Source: Plantago major (Eukaryota; Streptophyta; Magnoliopsida; Lamiales; Plantaginaceae). Taken from it: DNA of 64,000 nucleotides. The notes below the pieces were generated by a model, which made no database searches, was not told the DNA's origin, and worked only from the letters and a program-made list of their open reading frames with translations. This document shows, in pieces, positions 52,300 to 64,000 of the stretch (the stretch's first letter is position 1; every line of letters starts with the position of its first letter). The DNA lies in assembly GCA_026545765.1 (NCBI GenBank), contig CM048844.1, forward strand, positions 62,001 to 126,000, read 5' to 3'. Position numbers and translations under genes: made by a program.

Positions 52300-55200
52300 A
52301 AAACTCAAAGGGGGTTGTATACGATTTTTTGTGAAACGCTCGATTGAGTTAGTTTTTGTCAAATTTTATTCACATGATATGGTTTGTGGTATGAAACCTA
52401 TTCTACGCACATATAGAACTATTTTGGTTGATCGAACCTCGATTTAAAATTGTATTTCCGAGACCTCTTGTCTTCAATTAAACTCAAAGAGAGTAGTACA
52501 CGATTTTTTGTGAAACACTCGATTGAGTTAGTTTGTGTCAAATTTTATTCACATGATATAGTTTGTGGTATGAAACCTATTCTACGCACATATAGAACTA
52601 TTTTGGTTGATCGAACCTCGATTTAAAATTGTATTTCCGAGACCTCTTGTCTTCAATAAAACTCAAAGGGGGTAGTACACGATTTTTTGTGAAACACTCG
52701 ATAGAGTTATTTTGTGTCAAATTTTATTCACATGATATGGTTTGGGTATGAAACCTATTCTACTTTATATTGAACTATTTTGGTTGATCGAACCTCGATT
52801 TAAAAACGTATTTCCGAGACCTCTTGTCTTCAATAAAACTCAAAGGGGGTAGTACACGATTTTTTGTGAAACACTCGATAAAGTTAGTTTGTGTCAAATA
52901 TTATTGACATGATATGGTTTGTGGTATGAAACCTATTCTACGCACATATAGAACTATTATGGTTGATCGAACCACGATTTAAAATTGTATTTCCGAGACC
53001 TCTTGTCTTCAATAAAACTCAAAGAGAGTAGTACACGATTTTTTGTGAAACATTCGATTGAGTTAGTTTGTGTCAAATTTTATTCACATGATATGGTTTG
53101 TGGTATGAAACCTATTCTAAGCACATATAGAACTATTTTGGTTGATCGAACCTCGATTTAAAATTGTATTTCCGAGACCTCTTGTCTTCAATAAAACTCA
53201 AAGAGAGTAGTACACGATTTTTTGTGAAACACTCGATTGAGTTAGTTTGTGTCAAATTTTATTCACATGATATGGTTTGTGGTATGAAACCTATTCTACG
53301 CACATATAGAACTATTTTGGTTGATCGAACCTCGATTTAAAATTGTATTTCCGAGACCTCTTGTTTTCAATAAAACTCAAAGAGAGTAGTACACGATTTT
53401 TGTGAAACACTCGATAGAGTTAGTTTGTGTCAAATTTTATTCACATGATATGGTTTGTGACATAAAACCTATTCTACGCACATATTGAACTATTTTGGTT
53501 GATCGATCCTCGAAATAAAAACGTATTTTTGGGACATCTAGTTTTCGAGAAAACCCAAAGGGGTTAGTACACGATTTTTTGTGAAAAGACTCCGCGGGGT
53601 TAGTTTGTGTCAAATTTTATTCACCTGACATGGTTTGTAGTATAAAACCTATTCTACGCACATATTGAACTATTTTGGTTGATCGAACCACGAATTAAAA
53701 ACGTATTTTTGGGACATCAAGTTTTCGATAAAACCCAAAGGGGTTAGTACACGATTTTTGTGAAAACACTCAGTGGGGTTAGTTTGTGTCTAATTTTATT
53801 CACATGACATGGTTTATGGTATAAAAACTATTCAACGTACATATTGAACTATTTTGGTTGATCGAACCTCGATTTAAAAACGTATTTCCGAGACCTCTTG
53901 TCTTCAATAAAAGTCAAAGGTGGTAGTACACGATTTTTTGTGAAACACTCGATAGAGTTAGTTTGAGTCAAATTTTATTCACATTACATGGTTTGTGGTA
54001 TGAAACCTATTCTACATACATAGAACTATTTTGGTTGATCGAACGTTGATTTAAAATTTTATTTCCGAGACCTCTTGTCTTCAATAAAACTCAAAGAGGG
54101 TAGTACACGATTTTTTGTGAAACACTCGATAGAGTTAGTTTGTGTCAAATTTTATTCACATGATATGGTTTGTGGTATGAAACCTATTCTACGCACATAT
54201 AGAACTATTTTGGTTGATCGAAACTCGATTTAAAAATGTATTTCCGAGAGCTCTTGTCTTCAATAAAACTCAAAGAGGGTAGTACACGATTTTTTGTGAA
54301 ACACTCGATAGAGTTATTTTGTGTCAAATTTTATTCACATGATGTGGTTTGGGGTATGAAATCTATTCTACGCACATATTGAACTATTTTGGTTGATCGA
54401 ACCTCGATTTAAAAACGTATTTCCGAGACCTCTTGTCTTCAATAAAACTCAAAGGGGGTAGTACACGATTTTTTGTAAAACACTCGATAGAGTTAGTTTG
54501 ATTCAAATTTTATTCACATTACATTGTTTGTGTTATGAAACCTATTCTACGCACATATTGAACTATTTTGGTTGAACGAACCTCGATTTAAAAATGTATT
54601 TCCGAGACCTATTGTCTTCAATAAAAGTCAAAGGGGGTAGTACACGATTTTTTGTGAAACACTCGATAGAGTTAGTTTGATTCAAATTTTATTCACATTA
54701 CATGGTTTGTGGTATGAAACCTATTCTACGCACATACTGAACTATTTTGGTTGATTGAACCTCGATTTAAAAACGTATTTCCGAGACCTCTTGTCTTCAA
54801 TAAAAGTCAAAGGCGGTAGTACACGATTTTTTGTGAAACACTCGATAGAGTTAGTTTGTGTTAAATTTTATTCACATGATAAGGTTTGTGGAATAAAACC
54901 TATTCTACGCGCATATTGAACTATTTTGGTTGATCGAACACCGAATCAAAAACGTATACCAAAGGGGTTAGTAACCGGTTTTTTGTGAAAAGACTCCGTG
55001 GAGTTGGTTTGTGTCAAATTTTATTCACATGACATGGTTTGTGGTATAAAACCTATTCTACGCACATATTGAACTATTTTGGTTGATCGAGACTCAATTT
55101 AAAAACGTATTTTCGAGACCTCTTGTCTTCAATAAAACTCAAAGGGGTTGGTTAGTACACAATTTTTTGTGAAACACTCGATAGAGTTAGTTTGTGTCAA

Positions 55201-58200
55201 CTTTTATTCACAAGATATGGTTTGTGGCATATAACCTATTCTACGCACATATTGAACTATTTTGGTTGATCGAACCTCGAATTAAAAACGTATTTTTGGG
55301 ACATCAAGTTTTCGAGAAAACCCAAAGGGGTTAGTACACGGTTTTTGTTAAAACACTCGATGGGTTAGTTTGTGTCTAATTTTATTCACATGACATGGTT
55401 TATGGTATAAAAACTATTCTACTTTTATATTGAACTATTTTGGTTGATCGAACCTCGATTTAAAAACGTATTTCCGAGACCTCTTGTCTTCAATAAAACT
55501 CAAAGAGGGTAGTACACGATTTTTTGTGAAACACTCGATAGAGTTAGTTTGTGTCAAATTTTATTCACATGATATGGTTTGTGGTATGAAACCTATTCTA
55601 CGCACATATAGAACTATTATGGTTGATCGAACCACGATTTAAAATTGTATTTCCGAGACCTCTTGTCTTCAATAAAACTCAAAGAGAGTAGTACACGATT
55701 TTTTGTGAAACATTCGATTGAGTTAGTTTTGTCAAATATTCACATGATATGGTTTGTGGTATGAAACCTATTCTAAGCACATATAGAACTATTCTGGTTG
55801 ATCGAACCTCGATTTAAAATTGTATTTCCGAGACCTCTTGTCTTCAATAAAACTCAAAGAAGGTAGTACACGATTTTTTGTGAAACACTCGATAGAGTTA
55901 TTTTGTGTCAAATTTTATTCACATGATATGGTTTGGGGTATGAAACCTATTCTACGCACATATTGAACTATTTTGGTTGATCGAACCTCGATTTAAAAAT
56001 GTATTTCCGAGACCTCTTGTCTTCAATAAAACTCAAAGGGGTAGTACACGATTTTTTATGAAACACTCGATAGAGTTAGTTTGATTCAAATTTTATTCAC
56101 ATTACGTGGTTTGTGGTATGAAACCTATTCTACGCACATATTGAACTATTTTGATTGATCGAACCTCGATTTAAAAACGTATTTCCAAGACCTCTTGTCT
56201 TCAATAAAAGTCAAAGGGGGTAGTACACGATTTTTTGTGAAACACTCGATAGAGTTAGTTTGATTCAAATTTTATTCACATTACATGGTTTGTGGTATGA
56301 AACCTATTCTACGCTTATATCTTGAACTATTTTGGTTGATCGAACCTCGATTTAAAAACGTATTTCCGAGACCTCTTGTCTTCAATAAAAGTCAAAGGAG
56401 GTAGTACACGATTTTTTGTGAAACACTCGATAGAGTTAGTTTGTGTTAAATTTTATTCACATGATAAGGTTTGTGGAATAAAACCTATTCTACATATATT
56501 GAACTATTTTGGTTGATCGAACACGAATCAAAAACGTATACCAAAGGGGTTAGTACCGGTTTTTTGTGAAAAGAGTCCGTTGAGTTGGTTTGTGTCAAAT
56601 TTTATTCACATGACATGGTTTGTGGTATAAAACCTATTCTACGCACATATTGAACTATTTTGGTTGATCGAGACTCAATTTAAAAACGTATTTTCGAGAC
56701 CTCTTGTCTTCAATAAAACTCAAAGGGGTTGGTTAGTACACAATTTTTTGTGAAACACTCGATAGAGTTAGTTTGTGTCAACTTTTATTCACAAGATATG
56801 GTTTGTGGCATATAACCTATTCTACGCACATATTGAACTATTTTGGTTGATCGAACCTCGAATTAAAAACGTATTTTTGGGACATCAAGTTTTGAAAAGA
56901 AAAAGGGGTTAGTACACGGTTTTTGTGAAAACACTCAGTGGGGTTAGTTTGTGTCTAATTTTATTCACATGACATGGTTTATGGTATAAAAACTATTCTA
57001 CGCACATATTGAACTATTTTGGTTGATCGAACCTCGATTTAAAAACGTATTTCCGAGACCTCTTGTCTTCAATAAAAGTCAAAGGGGGTAGTACACGATT
57101 TTTTGTGAAACACTCGATTGAGTTAGTTTGTGTCAAATTTTATTCACATGATATGGTTTGTGGTATGAAACCTATTCTACGCACATATAGAACTATTTTG
57201 GTTGATCGAACCTCGATTTAAAATTGTATTTCCGAGACCTCTTGTCTTCAATTAAACTCAAAGAGAGTAGTACACGATTTTTTGTGAAACACTCGATTGA
57301 GTTAGTTTGTGTCAAATTTTATTCACATGATATAGTTTGTGGTATGAAACCTATTCTACGCACATATAGAACTATTTTGGTTGATCGAACCTCGATTTAA
57401 AATTGTATTTCCGAGACCTCTTGTCTTCAATAAAACTCAAAGGGGGTAGTACACGATTTTTTGTGAAACACTCGATAGAGTTATTTTGTGTCAAATTTTA
57501 TTCACATGATATGGTTTGGGTATGAAACCTATTCTACGCACATATTGAACTATTTTGGTTGATCGAACCTCGATTTAAAAACGTATTTCCGAGACCTCTT
57601 GTCTTCAATAAAACTCAAAGGTGGTAGTACCCGATTTTTTGTGAAACACTCGATAAAGTTAGTTTGTGTCAAATTTTATTCACATGATATGGTTTGTGGT
57701 ATGAAACCTATTCTACGCACATAATGAACTATTATGGTTGATCGAACCACGATTTAAAATTGTATTTCCGAGACCTCTTGTCTTCAATAAAACTCAAAGA
57801 GTGTAGTACACGATTTTTTGTGAAACACTCGATTGAGTTAGTTTGTGTCAAATTTTATTCACATGATATGGTTTGTGGTATGAAACCTATTCTAAGCACA
57901 TATAGAACTATTTTGGTTGATCGAACCTCGATTTAAAATTGTATTTCCGAGACCTCTTGTCTTCAATAAAACTCAAAGAGAGTAGTACACGATTTTTTGT
58001 GAAACACTCGATTGAGTTAGTTTGTGTCAAATTTTATTCACATGATATGGTTTGTGGTATGAAACCTATTCTACGCACATATAGAACTATTTTGGTTGAT
58101 CGAACCTCGATTTAAAATTGTATTTCCGAGACCTCTTGTCTTCAATAAAACTCAAAGAGAGTAGTACACGATTTTTTGTGAAACACTCGATTGAGTTAGT

Positions 58201-59100
58201 TTGTGTCAAATTTTATTCACATGATATGGTTTGTGACATAAAACCTATTCTACGCACATATTGAACTATTTTGGTTGATCGAACCTCGAATTAAAAACGT
58301 ATTTTTGGGACATCTAGTTTTCGAGAAAACCCAAAGGGGTTAGTACACGATTTTTTGTGAAAAGACTCCGCGGGGTTAGTTTGTGTCAAATTTTATTCAC
58401 CTGACATGGTTTGTAGTATAAAACCTATTCTACGCACATATTGAACTATTTTGGTTGATCGAACCACGAATTAAAAACGTATTTTTGGGACATCAAGTTT
58501 TCGATAAAACCCAAAGGGGTTAGTACACGATTTTTGTGAAAACACTCAGTGGGGTTAGTTTGTGTCTAATTTTATTCACATGACATGGTTTATGGTATAA
58601 AAACTATTCTACGTACATATTGAACTATTTTGGTTGATCGAACCTCGATTTAAAAACGTATTTCCGAGACCTCTTGTCTTCAATAAAAGTCAAAGGTGGT
58701 AGTACACGATTTTTTGTGAAACACTCGATAGAGTTAGTTTGAGTCAAATTTTATTCACATTACATGGTTTGTGGTATGAAACCTATTCTACGCACATATA
58801 GAACTATTTTGGTTGATCGAACGTCGATTTAAAATTGTATTTCCGAGACCTCTTGTCTTCAATAAAACTCAAAGAGGGTAGTACACGATTTTTTGTGAAA
58901 CACTCGATAGAGTTAGTTTGTGTCAAATTTTATTCACATGATATGGTTTGTGGTATGAAACCTATTCTACGCACATATAGAACTATTTTGGTTGATCGAA
59001 CCTCGATTTAAAAATGTATTTCCGAGAGCTCTTGTCTTCAATAAAACTCAAAGAGGGTAGTACACGATTTTTTGTGAAACACTCGATAGAGTTATTTTGT
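52300..59100 (+). repeat. Block duplication at about 4.77 kb spacing
   Basis: The variant gatatagtttgtgg at 52555 and 57329 and the variant cacctgacatgg at 53622 and 58398 are 4774 and 4776 bp apart, with the same succession of monomer variants between them. A third gatatag copy lies at 49759. Confidence 0.6.
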
Positions 59101-62100
59101 GTCAAATTTTATTCACATGATATGGTTTGTGGTATGAAACCTATTCTAAGCACATATAGAACTATTTTGGTTGATCGAACCTCGATTTAAAATTGTATTT
59201 CCGAGACCTCTTGTCTTCAATAAAACTCAAAGAGAGTAGTACACGATTTTTTGTGAAACACTCGATTGAGTTAGTTTGTGTCAAATTTTATTCACATGAT
59301 ATGGTTTGTGGTATGAAACCAATTCTACGCACATATAGAACTATTTTGGTTGATCGAACCTCGATTTAAAATTGTATTTCCGAGACCTCTTGTCTTCAAT
59401 AAAACTCAAAGAGAGTAGTACACGATTTTTGTGAAACACTCGATAGAGTTAGTTTGTGTAAAAATTTTATTCACATGATATGGTTTGTGACATAAAACCT
59501 ATTCTACGCACATATTGAACTATTTTGGTTAATCGAACCTCGAATTAAAAACGTATTTTTGGGACATCTAGTTTTCGAGAAAACCCAAAGGGGTTAGTAC
59601 ACGATTTTTTGTGAAAAGACTCCGCGGGGTTAGTTTGTGTCAAATTTTATTCACCTGACATGGTTTGTAGTATAAAACCTATTCTACGCACATATTGAAC
59701 TATTTTGGTTGATCGAACCACGAATTAAAAACGTATTTTTGGGACATCAAGTTTTCGATAAAACCCAAAGGGGTTAGTACACGATTTTTGTGAAAACACT
59801 CAGTGGGGTTAGTTTGTGTCTAATTTTATTCACATGACATGGTTTATGGTATAAAAACTATTCTACGTACATATTGAACTATTTTGGTTGATCGAACCTC
59901 GATTTAAAAACGTATTTCCGAGACCTCTTGTCTTCAATAAAAGTCAAAGGTGGTAGTACACGATTTTTTGTGAAACACTCGATAGAGTTAGTTTGAGTCA
60001 AATTTTATTCACATTACATGGTTTGTGGTATGAAACCTATTCTACGCACATATAGAACTATTTTGGTTGATCGAACGTCGATTTAAAATTGTATTTCCGA
60101 GACCTCTTGTCTTCAATAAAACTCAAAGAGGGTAGTACACGATTTTTTGTGAAACACTCGATAGAGTTAGTTTGTGTCAAATTTTATTCACATGATATGG
60201 TTTGTGGTATGAAACCTATTCTACGCACATATAGAACTATTTTGGTTGATCGAACCTCGATTTAAAAATGTATTTCCGAGAGCTCTTGTCTTCAATAAAA
60301 CTTCGAAGAGGGTAGTACACGATTTTTTGTGAAACACTCGATAGAGTTATTTTGTGTCAAATTTTATTCACATGATATGGTTTGTGGTATGAAACCTATT
60401 CTAAGCACATATAGAACTATTTTGGTTGATCGAACCTCGATTTAAAATTGTATTTCCGAGACCTCTTGTCTTCAATAAAACTCAAAGAGAGTAGTACACG
60501 ATTTTTTGTGAAACACTCGATTGAGTTAGTTTGTGTCAAATTTTATTCACATGATATGGTTTGTGGTATGAAACCTATTCTACGCACATATAGAACTATT
60601 TTGGTTGATCGAACCTCGATTTAAAATTGTATTTCCGAGACCTCTTGTCTTCAATAAAACTCAAAGAGAGTAGTACACGATTTTTGTGAAACACTCGATA
60701 GAGTTAGTTTGTGTCAAATTTTATTCACATGATATGGTTTGTGACATAAAACCTATTCTACGCACATATTGAACTATTTTGGTTGATCGAACCTCGAATT
60801 AAAAACGTATTTTTGGGACATCTAGTTTTCGAGAAAACCCAAAGGGGTTAGTACACGATTTTTTGTGAAAAGACTCCGCGGGGTTAGTTTGTGTCAAATT
60901 TTATTCACCTGACATGGTTTGTAGTATAAAACCTATTCTACGCACATATTGAACTATTTTGGTTGATCGAACCACGAATTAAAAACGTATTTTTGGGACA
61001 TCAAGTTTTCGATAAAACCCAAAGGGGTTAGTACACGATTTTTGTGAAAACACTCAGTGGGGTTAGTTTGTGTCTAATTTTATTCACATGACATTGTTTA
61101 TGGTATAAAAACTATTCTACGTACATATTGAACTATTTTGGTTGATCGAACCTCGATTTAAAAACGTATTTCCGAGACCTCTTGTCTTCAATAAAAGTCA
61201 AAGGTAGTACGATTTTTTGTGAAACACTCGATAGAGTTAGTTTGAGTCAAATTTTATTCACATTACATGGTTTGTGGTATGAAACCTATTCTACGCACAT
61301 ATAGAACTATTTTGGTTGATCGAACGTCGATTTAAAATTGTATTTCCGAGACCTCTTGTCTTCAATAAAACTCAAAGAGGGTAGTACACGATTTTTTGTG
61401 AAACACTCGATAGAGTTAGTTTGTGTCAAATTTTATTCACATGATATGGTTTGTGGTATGAAACCTATTCTACGCACATATAGAACTATTTTGGTTGATC
61501 GAACCTCGATTTAAAAATGTATTTCCGAGAGCTCTTGTCTTCAATAAAACTCAAAGAGGGTAGTACACGATTTTTTGTGAAACACTCGATAGAGTTATTT
61601 TGTGTCAAATTTTATTCACATGATGTGGTTTGGGGTATGAAACCTATTCTACGCACATATTGAACTATTTTGGTTGATCGAACCTCGATTTAAAAACGTA
61701 TTTCCGAGACCTCTTGTCTTCAATAAAACTCAAAGGGGGTAGTACACGATTTTTTGTAAAACACTCGATAGAGTTAGTTTGATTCAAATTTTATTCACAT
61801 TACATTGTTTGTGGTATGAAACCTATTCTACGCACATATTGAACTATTTTGGTTGAACGAACCTCGATTTAAAAATGTATTTCCGAGACCTATTGTCTTC
61901 AATAAAAGTCAAAGGGGGTAGTACACGATTTTTTGTGAAACACTCGATAGAGTTAGTTTGATTCAAATTTTATTCACATTACATGGTTTGTGGTTTGAAA
62001 CCTATTCTACGCACATACTGAACTATTTTGGTTGATTGAACCTCGATTTAAAAACGTATTTCCGAGACCTCTTGTCTTCAATAAAAGTCTAAGGCGGTAG

Positions 62101-62720
62101 TACACGATTTTTTGTGAAACACTCGATAGAGTTAGTTTGTGTTAAATTTTATTCACATGATAAGGTTTGTGGAATAAAACCTATTCTACGCGCATATTGA
62201 ACTATTTTGGTTGATCGAACACCGAATCAAAAACGTATACCAAAGGGGTTAGTAACCGGTTTTTTGTGAAAAGACTCCGTGGAGTTGGTTTGTGTCAAAT
62301 TTTATTCACATGACATGGTTTGTGGTATAAAACCTATTCTACGCACATATTGAATTATTTTGGTTGATCGAGACTCAATTTAAAAACGTATTTTCGAGAC
62401 CTCTTTTCTTCAATAAAACTCAAAGGGGTTGGTTAGTACACAATTTTTTGTGAAACACTCGATAGAGTTAGTTTGTGTCAACTTTTATTCACAAGATATG
62501 GTTTGTGGCATATAACCTATTCTACGCACATATTGAACTATTTTGGTTGATCGAACCTCGAATTAAAAACGTATTTTTGGGACATCAAGTTTTCGAGAAA
62601 ACCCAAAGGGGTTAGTACACGGTTTTTGTGAAAACACTCAGTGGGATTAGTTTGTGTCTAATTTTATTCACATGACATGGTTTATGGTATAAAAACTATT
62701 CTACGCACATATTGAACTAT
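53520..62720 (+). repeat. Block duplication at 7281 bp spacing (about 53.5-55.4 and 60.8-62.7 kb)
   Basis: Several rare variants recur at almost exactly the same distance: cacctgac 53622/60906, gttgaacgaacctcg 54571/61852 and gtataccaaag 54954/62235 (7284, 7281, 7281 bp). Unique errors are shared as well, such as ttttttgtaaaacac, gacctattgtc and the gattgaacctcg that follows, which indicates a recent copy. Confidence 0.7.
58100..61400 (+). repeat. Higher-order repeat, period 1254 bp (7 monomers)
   Basis: The word cacctgacatggtttgtag occurs at 58398, 59652 and 60906, exactly 1254 bp apart. It recurs again at 63738 after a different block. The order of the other monomers (ccgcggggttag, acgaacgtcg, gagagctcttg, agagagtag) is the same in each copy. 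Confidence 0.75.
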
Positions 62721-64000
62721 TTTGGTTGATCGAACCTCGATTTAAAAACGTATTTCCGAGACCTCTTGTCTTCAATAAAAGTCAAAGGGGGTAGTACACG
62801 ATTTTTTGTGAAACACTCGATTGAGTTAGTTTGTGTCAAATTTTATTCACATGATATGGTTTGTGGTATGAAACCTATTCTACGCACATATAGAACTATT
62901 TTGGTTGATCGAACCTCGATTTAAAATTGTATTTCCGAGACCTCTTGTCTTCAATAAAACTCAAAGAGAGTAGTACGATTTTTGTGAAACACTTTCGATT
63001 GAGTTAGTTTGTGTCAAATTTTATTCACATGATATGGTTTGTGGTATGAAACCTATTCTACTTTTATATAGAACTATTTTGGTTGATCGAACCTCGATTT
63101 AAAAATGTATTTCCGAGAGCTCTTGTCTTCAATAAAACTCAAAGAGGGTAGTACACGATTTTTTGTGAAACACTCGATAGAGTTATTTTGTGTCAAATTT
63201 TATTCACATGATATGGTTTGTGGTATGAAACCTATTCTAAGCACATATAGAACTATTTTGGTTGATCGAACCTCGATTTAAAATTGTATTTCCGAGACCT
63301 CTTGTCTTCAATAAAACTCAAAGAGAGTAGTACACGATTTTTTGTGAAACACTCGATTGAGTTAGTTTGTGTCAAATTTTATTCACATGATATGGTTTGT
63401 GGTATGAAACCTATTCTACGCACATATAGAACTATTTTGGTTGATCGAACCTCGATTTAAAATTGTATTTCCGAGACCTCTTGTCTTCAATAAAACTCAA
63501 AGAGAGTAGTACACGATTTTTGTGAAACACTCGATAGAGTTAGTTTGTGTCAAATTTTATTCACATGATATGGTTTGTGACATAAAACCTATTCTACGCA
63601 CATATTGAACTATTTTGGTTGATCGAACCTCGAATTAAAAACGTATTTTTGGGACATCTAGTTTTCGAGAAAACCCAAAGGGGTTAGTACCGATTTTTGT
63701 GAAAAGACTCCGCGGGGTTAGTTTGTCAAATTTTATTCACCTGACATGGTTTGTAGTATAAAACCTATTCTACGCACATATTGAACTATTTTGGTTGATC
63801 GAACCACGAATTAAAAACGTATTTTTGGGACATCAAGTTTTCGATAAAACCCAAAGGGGTTAGTACACGATTTTTGTGAAAACACTCGATAGAGTTAGTT
63901 TGTGTCTAATTTTATTCACATGACATTGTTTATGGTATAAAAACTATTCTCATTACATATTGAACTATTTTGGTTGATCGAACCTCGATTTAAAAGCGTA

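Larger units (their letters stand above)
13690..64000 (+). repeat. Tandem satellite array, monomer about 179 bp, head to tail, about 285 units
   Basis: The whole stretch is one repeat in one orientation, with no interruption by other DNA. The unit can be phased on ttggttgatcgaacctcg. Steps between successive copies are 178-179 bp where full length (for example 26074, 26252, 26431, 26610) and 168-178 bp in the left part (13855, 14030, 14206, 14376, 14554). The unit is AT-rich with about seven CpG sites, one GATC and usually one TTTAAA. The period is not a multiple of three, so the short ORFs it creates are meaningless. Length and organisation are typical of plant centromeric satellites. I do not recognise the family and no CENP-B box is visible. 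Confidence 0.97.

Noticed and set aside
13690..64000. CRISPR-like array
   Set aside because: The repeats are contiguous 179-bp units without unique spacers, in a eukaryotic setting with a plant retrotransposon. It is a satellite.
13690..64000. CENP-B box, telomere repeats, 5S or 45S rDNA, tRNA genes
   Set aside because: I looked for TTCG....A..CGGG, TTTAGGG runs, rDNA words and tRNA A/B boxes by eye and found none. The only tRNA-like sequence is the primer-binding site at 12756-12775.

Overview
The window comes from a plant (most likely angiosperm) nuclear genome and holds no ordinary host gene. It has two parts. Positions 1-13686 are almost all of one large Ty3/gypsy LTR retrotransposon. 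Positions 13687-64000 are about 50 kb of uninterrupted, head-to-tail, AT-rich satellite with a monomer of about 179 bp. That monomer length, the higher-order repeats and a Tat-type retrotransposon inside satellite suggest centromeric or pericentromeric heterochromatin. This is an inference: no CENH3 data are available, and I do not recognise the species or the satellite name.

The retrotransposon lies on the minus strand. Its 5' LTR is on the right (12779-13686, 908 bp). Its 3' LTR is on the left (1-861), with about 47 bp lost beyond the window edge, so the full element is about 13.7 kb. In element order come the right LTR with a TATA box, a tRNA primer-binding site (12756-12775), gag, protease, reverse transcriptase, RNase H and integrase (ending at 6956), then a long non-pol 3' region, a polypurine tract (862-876) and the left LTR. 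All minus-strand coding parts are recognisable (YVDD of RT; D, D and E of integrase; NNEA of RNase H) but broken by many small indels. The order protease-RT-RNase H-integrase, the primer-binding site, the size and the extra 3' region point to the Tat lineage.

The 3' region (about 1.4-4.8 kb) carries a second gene on the opposite, plus strand. It has its own TATA box (1462-1469), a good 5'-UTR intron (1622-1880), an ATG at 1882, a region resembling the 'putative gypsy-type transposon' domain, a charged helical C-terminal part and a likely stop at 4753. This matches the antisense extra ORF known from Tat elements, and it too is frame-broken. Between it and integrase lie about 2.2 kb of non-coding DNA, including a tandem duplication of about 171 bp and an A17 run.

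The satellite has two interleaved monomer families (class 1 with 'tttccgagacctcttgtc', class 2 with 'ttttgggacatcaagttt') and a shortened monomer of about 153 bp. From about 13.7 to 22 kb monomers are short and indel-rich; from about 30 kb on they are mostly full length. Local higher-order repeats change along the array: 716 bp (4-mer), 1252 bp (7-mer, within a super-repeat of about 4.46 kb), 1074 bp (6-mer), 2275 bp (13-mer) and 1254 bp (7-mer), plus block duplications at 4.77 and 7.28 kb spacing. All periods were obtained by hand from positions of rare variants. Much of the indel noise in both the element and the satellite clusters at CpG and short dinucleotide repeats and may be residual long-read error.
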